Of a stretch of 64,000 bases of DNA, positions 59,190 to 64,000 are shown piece after piece. This DNA comes from Cryptomeria japonica (Eukaryota > Streptophyta > Pinopsida > Cupressales > Cupressaceae). Position numbers and translations under genes: made by a program. Location of the stretch: contig NC_081406.1 of assembly GCF_030272615.1 (NCBI RefSeq), positions 477,986,900-478,050,899 on the forward strand. Reading direction: 5' to 3'. The notes below the pieces were generated by a model. The model was given only the letters and a program-made list of their open reading frames with translations, did not search any database and was not told the origin of the DNA. Numbering within the stretch: the stretch's first letter is position 1; every line of letters starts with the position of its first letter.

Positions 59190-59753
59190 TCAGTGAGTAG
59201 AAGATAGGGGTAGGACCCCTAACTTTCTTCTGAGATACTCAAAAGTGTCCCTTGGTAGTGGCTTGGTGAAGATATCTGCTATTTGTTCTTTTGTGCTAAC
59301 ATACTCCAACACCACTTTCTTCTCTTGAGCTTCTTCTCTAAGATAATGATATTTGATAGAGATGTGCTTTGTCTTAGAGTGCATAACAAGATTCTTTGAA
59401 ATGTTAATGACACTAGTATTGTCACAGAATATAGTTACTAGCTCGGTAACTTTCTCATTTATACCTTCCAACAGTTGTTTGATCCATGCTATATTAGTAC
59501 AATTCAATGTTGTAGCAACATATTTAGCTTCTGCTGTTGACTGTGAACCACATCCTTGTTTCTTTCTAAGTCACCTCACTAGTCTTTCTCCTAAAAAGAA
59601 AGCTCCTCCACTTGTGCTTTTTCTGTCATCAATGTTGCCTGCCCAATCAGCATCAGTATAAACTTTTAAATCAAAGTCATTTCCTTTCTGATATACTAAG
59701 CCATAATCCTCAGTACCTTTCAAGTATCTGAAAATTCTCTTTATTGTTGTCAT
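59190..59753 (-). pseudogene. Copia F RNase H (end of Pol)
   Basis: The first part reads IKRIFRYLKGTEDYGLVYQK, VYTDADWAGNIDDRKSTSG (catalytic Asp), a short break, then CTNIAWIKQLLEGI, IFCDNTSVINISKNL (Asp) and KTKHISIKYHYLRE, EQIADIFTKPLPRDTFEYLR. This is the standard Copia RNase H with its C-terminal tail. A stop at about 59571 separates the two pieces. The RT part is beyond the junction at 59754. Confidence 0.85.
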
Positions 59754-59783
59754 GTGTGTGTAGACACCTAAAATTGTCCAGTC

Positions 59784-60019
59784 TAATTAAATAAATATTT
59801 TATTTATTTAATTATCTAAGCTTAATTCTTCTATTAATTAAATAAATCCTTATTTATTTAATTAATTCATTTATCCTCTTCTAGCCTTATTTCTCATTTA
59901 AATAAATACATTTATTTATTTAAATTATCATTTTTCCTAAATTAAATAAATATCTTATTTATTTAATTGATCCCACTTCTTCTATTAATTAAATAAATCT
60001 TTATTTATTTAATTAATTC
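59784..60019. repeat. Five AT-rich hairpins in the LTR U3
   Basis: Five inverted repeats of the form TTAATTAAATAAAT-nnn-TTATTTATTTAATTAA at about 59784-59813, 59833-59868, 59896-59926, 59941-59968 and 59983-60019. Stems are about 11-16 bp and loops 2-4 bases. Related but weaker repeats occur in the LTR at 25229. Confidence 0.8.
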
Positions 60020-60176
60020 ATTAGCTTTTTCTACCCATGACACATGTCATTCATCTCTTAATTCATACATTACCTACCCCTTTCATTATTTTATTATTTC
60101 TTCTACCTACCCTCTAATCATAGCCGACCTCCTTTTACACCTCTCAATCTTATCCCTCCATTTCATATAGTGTCTT

Positions 60177-60186
60177 CTATATAAGG
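60177..60186 (+). promoter_or_regulatory. Candidate TATA box of the plus-strand LTR
   Basis: CTATATAAGG lies about 425 bases into the LTR, with a purine-pyrimidine start region ~30 bases on. It supports plus orientation of this LTR. Confidence 0.45.
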
Positions 60187-60554
60187 AGATGCTTCCTTCA
60201 TTATCAAACCCTAATCGTTCTATGCATTCTAATGAATCATCTTAAGGACTTGACTACACTACGATCCTACTTGCAACCACATTCCGTTCTTTGTTGAGCT
60301 CTTGTGCATATAAAATCTGAGAGCAAATATATCAAGCAAGATCAATGGAGATAGGAAGAATGGAGATCAAAACCCTATTGGACATGTGATGGTATAATCT
60401 TTGTGATTTCATTTGATTTGCATTATCTTACGTAATCTTCATATGTTATGGTGGATCTTTGTTGATTGTTAGGCTAGGGTTTTGTGGTTGAATTCATTTA
60501 GCCTTTCAATATTGTCATTATTGTTATCCATTTTCACCATATACATTTTGGCAA

Positions 60555-60950
60555 TGCTAACCCTGTGGCTGTCATGGTGTCCCATGCCACATGACCAGCC
60601 CTCATCTCTAGATCGGGATCCTGAAACACCCATCTCAATGCCTCTCTGTCACCATCTCGATCATATGGAATCAAGTCTCCATCAATCGATATGTGCAGAA
60701 TCCTGTAGACATCCTCAAGGGTGACTGTCATCTCACCCATCGGCAAATGGAAGGTGCACGTCTCCGAGTGCCATCTCTCAGCAAGCGCAGTCAGCAAACC
60801 CATGTTCGCCCGAAACTCAGGCACATACAGAATATGTATTAGACCCATAGCCTCAATAGCAGCTCTGTCCTCGAAGGTCAGCTCAGGTCGCAATCTCTGC
60901 GTCGACGGGAATCTCTCCCGTGACTCTAGCATCGGCAAGTACTCCTGCAG
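60555..60950 (-). pseudogene. Plant mobile domain (PMD) fragment, left arm
   Basis: The minus strand reads PMLESRERFPSTQRLRPELT, AAIEAMGLIHILYVPEF, NMGLLTALAERWHSETCTFH, LPMGEMTVTLEDVYRIL, ISIDGDLI. The W..ET.TFHLP.GE.TVTLEDV pattern is the plant mobile domain (PMD/MAIN-like). It is preceded on the minus strand by a splice acceptor-like CTGCAG|GAG. PMD proteins act in silencing and splicing in host plants and are also carried by transposons. This is one arm of an inverted repeat with 61490-61900. Confidence 0.75.
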
Positions 60951-60977
60951 TCAAGCAAATTAATCATGTCAGTCATG

Positions 60978-61113
60978 GTGGCATTCACTGTTAATCACAA
61001 AATGCTACTTTTTAAATAAATGCATATGGTTATCTATCCTAGTGACACTCACTGTTCATCACAAAGTGTTACTTCTATTCTAGTAGTACTCCCTATTCAT
61101 CATAAAGTAGTAC
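60978..61113 (-). repeat. Hairpin repeats in the left arm
   Basis: Three inverted copies of the array units: GTGGCATT/AATGCTAC (60978-61008), AGTGACACT/AGTGTTACT (61041-61073), GTAGTACT/AGTAGTAC (61083-61113). The first two have 15-nt loops with the reverse complement of the right-arm loop. The third has degenerate stems. Confidence 0.8.
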
Positions 61114-61325
61114 GTTGTCGATTGGATAAGCTGCTGAGAGGATACACTCACGCAGGTCCTCTAGGAAGACTGGGATAGATCAAGGCACTTTGTGATGAAC
61201 AGTGAGTACCAAGATAGAGTACTTTGTGATGAACAAAGAGTACCCAAAGTATGAGCAGCACTTTGTGATAAACAAGGAGTGCAAATGTGAGTTACACTTT
61301 GTGATGAACAGGGAGTGTCACACAC
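61114..61325. other. Spacer between the PMD arms
   Basis: It carries four further hairpin units (61185-61318) not present in the left arm. 61114-61184 shows nothing recognisable. Confidence 0.6.
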
Positions 61326-61461
61326 GTAGTACTTTGTGATGAACAGGGAGTACTACTAGAATAGAAGTAACACTTTGTGATGAACAGTGAGTGTCACTAG
61401 GATAGATAACCATATGCATTTAGATAAAAAGTAGCATTTTGTGATTAACAGTGAATGCCAC
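61185..61461 (+). repeat. Array of seven hairpins with constant 15-nt loop
   Basis: Stem pairs: GCACT/AGTAC (61185-61209), GTACT/AGTAC (61219-61243), GCACT/AGTGC (61258-61282), ACACT/AGTGT (61294-61318), GTAGTACT/AGTACTAC (61326-61356), ACACT/AGTGT (61370-61394), GCATT/AATGC (61434-61458). The 15 bases between the arms are always close to TTGTGATGAACAGKG. Stems differ between units yet stay complementary except for one mismatch in the first. Confidence 0.85.
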
Positions 61462-61487
61462 CATGACTGACATGATTAATTTGCTTG

Positions 61488-61900
61488 ACTGTAGGAGTAC
61501 TTGCCGATGCTAGAGTCACGGGAGAGATTCTCGTCGACGCAGAGATTGCGACCTGAGCTGACCTTCGAGGACAGAGCTGCTATTGAGGCTATGGGTCTGA
61601 GACATATTCTGTATGTGCCTGAGTTTCAGGCAAACATGGGTTTGCTGACTGCGCTTGCTGAGAGATGGCACTTGGAGACGTGCACCTTCCATTTGCCGAT
61701 GGGTGAGATGACAGTCACCCTTGAGGATGTCTACAGGATTCTGCACATACCGATTGATGGAGACTTGATTCCATATGATTGAGATGGTGACAGAGAGGCA
61801 TTGAGACGGGTGTTTCAGGATCCCGGTCTAGAGATGAGGGTGGGACACGTGGCATGGGATACCATGACATGGATAGGATTAGCACTACCAATAGTGTTGG
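61488..61900 (+). pseudogene. Plant mobile domain (PMD) fragment, right arm
   Basis: An acceptor-like TTGACTGTAG precedes EYLPMLESRERFSSTQ. Then come AAIEAMGLRHILYVPEF, GLLTALAERWHLETCTFH, LPMGEMTVTLEDVYRIL, IPIDGDLIPYD, a stop (61780), and in the same frame DGDREALRRVF, HVAWDTMTWIGLALP. It is the mirror of 60555-60950. The left arm has Arg where this one has the stop. Only the central part of a PMD (~130 residues) is present. Confidence 0.75.
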
Positions 61901-63567
61901 CAGGAGTGATCAGTGAGTTCCTTTGTATCAGTTTTGTACCATTTTGTATAATGATGTAGACACCTGCGGGTGATTGTAGCCATATGATTTTGACATCATT
62001 GTATCATGACACTTTATATATTTATGAGATGATTCATCTTTGCGGCAGCTATATGCATGTGTACCTATGTGATGAGATGTTCTTATGTGATGCTTATGAT
62101 ATGGATGCAAATATGTATATAATGCAATATTTTTGTTCTTTTATGTTTTAAAATGTTATGCCAATGCAAATGTAAATGTATGTAATGTATATGAATATGA
62201 TAATGCAAATGTAAATTGTGCTAACAGGTATTGTGTGCAGGATGTGATGCAGTTGTGATATCTATATGTATGTATGAAATACTTATATGTGGTAATGTAG
62301 GTGCAGCTACATGAAATGCAAATGTTTTTGGTGTGTCATTATACTCAGTCATGTGATAGCAGGCTACGCGGACTTGAGAAGGACGATGGAAGTCAATCAA
62401 GAAAGGGGGATGAAAGACAGAAGATATGAAAGTGAAAGAGCTTCTTGTGCGTTATCATCATTGAGCTTTATTATGGCAAAATAGGTTATGACAATCGAGG
62501 CATATGTTCGACCTAGAAAGTCATTGTACCTGTTTGCATGGAGATAAGACAGTCACAAACAAGGAATGCCCCAGTTCACACTAGACTCACAGTGTCCTCA
62601 TATCCTTGAACAAGTCATAGCATTACTAAGAGACAATCCACAGACAGTAAATACAAATAGGTGACGATACCCCATCCTCGCCTTTCTAGTCAAAGACATC
62701 CTGGAGATAGAATCTCTAGTCAGAGACATCCTAGAAAAGCTAAAAGACATGTCACCAAAAAGATAAAATCAAAAGAAAACCAAGACTCGACACCAACATC
62801 CACTGTAGTCCTCAAGTTTAGTGTCTCTTGTCACCTGTATAAGTCTTATTTGATTGTGGTCACAATGTTTACTTTCACAGAAAGGATAGATAGCACTGAA
62901 CCATAATGTTGTCTGAGTCTGTTGAAAGATTTGATTTGTTGAAGCCCATTGTTGCTGCTGTGTCTCATCTGAAACTGACTGAATCCATGAAACTGATACC
63001 TTATTGTGGAGAAGATGAAACCTTATTGCGGATCTGTGATGCAAATGCTGCTTTATTGCGGATTGTGCGCAGATAGACTGAAGGAAGCTAGAAGAAACTG
63101 TACTCCTCGAAACATGTGATGTTCTCAGTTCCACACCCATCACTAGACGTAGGATTTGCCTTAGCCACAGATAGGATCTGATTTATTATGGATGGAAAAG
63201 GAGGTTTATTATGAATGGCTAACCAATCTTAGGTAGATCAATAACAAGCCATGATGGGAATGGGTAAGTTTATTATGAACGAATAGTTGTGAGTGTGTGC
63301 AAAGTGAAATAATGAAAGAGAATCCTGAAGGAGGGAGGAGCAATGTCTCTACGCATGGCGCTAGTGACCTAGTTTTCACCATGGTACTTGCCCAGGGCAC
63401 CACCGAAGTGGTTTTCACCATTGGACGAAATTATTTCTCTTTACTCTTTTCGATTTTTCAATGTTTTTTGTGTCACAAGGTGCCTGTTTGCCAGGTTTTC
63501 ACCAAGTAACGATTTTTTTTGTTTTATAATTTTTTTTTGTATTTTTGAATTAGGATATTCCGACGAG
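61901..63567. other. Non-coding region between PMD fold-back and Gypsy integrase
   Basis: 61920-62340 is AT-rich with repeated ATGCAAATGTAAATGTATG motifs. TCTAGTCA(A/G)AGACATCCT occurs twice (62684 and 62713). TTATTGCGGAT occurs at about 63022 and 63052. 63360-63560 has GTTTTCACC-type repeats that match the post-integrase repeats of Tat-like Gypsies on the minus strand. No gene found. Confidence 0.45.
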
Positions 63568-64000
63568 CTATGTGTAGAACCTGCGAAGGTGCATGCTGTT
63601 GATAGGATCCTCCAAAGGTTCACCTTCTGTAGTTGAGAGCTGATATGCCCCAGATCCATATACTGCTGTGATGATGTAAGGACCAAGCCAGTTTGGTTCA
63701 AACTTTCCCTTCTTCTCTCTGTCTTGCTGATTCTTGGGGTTTTCTCTGAGAACCAAGTCACATACCTCAAATGTGCGAGGCTTGACCTTGTGATTGTAGC
63801 TGCGACTCATTCGTTGTTGGTAAGACTTGAGATGATTAAAAGCAGTTTGTCTCCGTTCATCCAGCAGTTCTAGTTCCTGTAAGCGAGAGACCCTATAGTC
63901 TTCATCAGTGATGATGTTTTGCAAAGAGATCCGTAAAGAGGGTAACTCGACCTCAATAGGCAAGATGGCTTTAGAACCATAGACTAGTGAATAGGGTGTA
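63568..64000 (-). CDS. Gypsy (Tat-like) integrase, C-terminal part, partial at window edge
   Basis: The minus-strand frame is open from the window edge (TPYSLVYGSKAILPIEVELP) through SRLQELELLDERRQTAFNHL, YQQRMSRSYNHKVKPR, REKKGKFEPNWLGPYIITAV and INSMHLRRFYT to a stop at 63568. The TPYSLVYG block follows the integrase core, and the GPY-like module (WLGPY) binds DNA during integration. It is colinear with 23083-23475 and lacks stops, so this copy is younger than the Gypsy at 5241. The element continues to the right. Confidence 0.85.
   Translation of the reverse strand, partial: TPYSLVYGSKAILPIEVELPSLRISLQNIITDEDYRVSRLQELELLDERRQTAFNHLKSYQQRMSRSYNHKVKPRTFEVCDLVLRENPKNQQDREKKGKFEPNWLGPYIITAVYGSGAYQLSTTEGEPLEDPINSMHLRRFYT

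Larger units (their letters stand above)
57330..59753 (-). mobile_element. Copia F, minus strand, 3' part
   Basis: RNase H (59753-59190), 3' untranslated region, polypurine tract AAGGGGAGAT (about 58809-58800) and 3' LTR (58799 to about 57330). It is cut at 59753 by the LTR that starts at 59755. Confidence 0.8.
59755..60530 (+). repeat. Tat-like Gypsy LTR, plus orientation
   Basis: It starts TGTGTAGACACCTAAAA directly in the Copia F RNase H gene, and the start resembles that of the Gypsy LTR at 25229 (TGTATACACCTAAAA). A TATA box CTATATAAGG lies at about 60177-60186. The right end is taken near 60530 (TTATCCA), with low certainty. An array of AT hairpins fills the first 270 bases. Confidence 0.65.
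60555..61113 (-). repeat. Left arm of PMD inverted repeat
   Basis: The reverse complement closely matches 61326 to about 61890, including the PMD exon, the intron before it and three hairpins. Visible differences are scattered substitutions. The stretch between the arms is 61114-61325. Confidence 0.85.

Noticed and set aside
1-64000. CRISPR arrays, bacterial operons, tRNA or rRNA genes
   Set aside because: None of the needed signals was seen. Direct repeats found here are in transposons or microsatellites.

Overview
The window is plant nuclear DNA made almost entirely of nested transposable elements. I see no intact host gene, rRNA, tRNA or CRISPR array. The evidence for a plant is initiator-Met primer sites (TGGTATCAGAG) next to TG...CA LTRs, Tat/Ogre-type Gypsy proteins with a G-patch and two RNase H domains, plant L1-type LINEs with C-terminal RNase H, a plant mobile domain and an En/Spm-like terminus. 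The AT-rich sequence, the nesting depth and the heavily decayed copies suggest a very large repeat-rich genome, most likely a gymnosperm. That last step is inference.

Layout. 1-2981 is a minus-strand Copia-type element (B) with a zinc-knuckle gag and the first codons of a second ORF. It sits in a plus-strand Copia (A, 2982-5240), which sits in the gag of a plus-strand Tat/Ogre-like Gypsy (5241 to about 26437). That Gypsy reads gag, protease, G-patch, RT, RNase H, second RNase H, integrase. Its integrase is split by element C (11542-23082), which has gag plus a very long non-pol ORF and no polymerase. C is itself split by a 4.36-kb element (D1, 14560-18920) flanked by the 5-bp repeat TAATA. 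From about 28141 to 36218 lies a decayed multi-exon gene with a SET-like domain, a basic transposase-like exon and four tandem copies of a 75-bp exon. It ends at a CACTA-type terminus. A minus-strand LINE (K) sits in one of its introns.

From about 36.7 to 57.3 kb lies a minus-strand Gypsy (E) with gag and protease remnants. It is interrupted by D2 (38890-43200, a second copy of the D family, flanked by TAAAC) and by a 9.7-kb LINE (J, 46380-56078) with a 13-bp target duplication and a solo LTR inside it. 57.3-59.75 kb is a minus-strand Copia (F), cut by a Tat-like LTR (59755 to about 60530). 60.5-61.9 kb is a fold-back of two plant-mobile-domain fragments. Its centre carries an array of short hairpins with one shared 15-nt loop and changing but complementary stems. 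The right edge is a minus-strand Gypsy integrase C-terminus.

How it fits together: almost every coding region belongs to a retroelement life cycle (Gag packaging, protease, RT/RNase H copying, integration), and nearly all are broken. The most unusual features are the covarying hairpin array in the PMD fold-back, the tandem exon duplication, the gag-plus-unknown-ORF elements and the two 4.3-kb solo-LTR-like D elements. Coordinates and base comparisons were read by eye, and family names rest on motif recognition rather than on a search.
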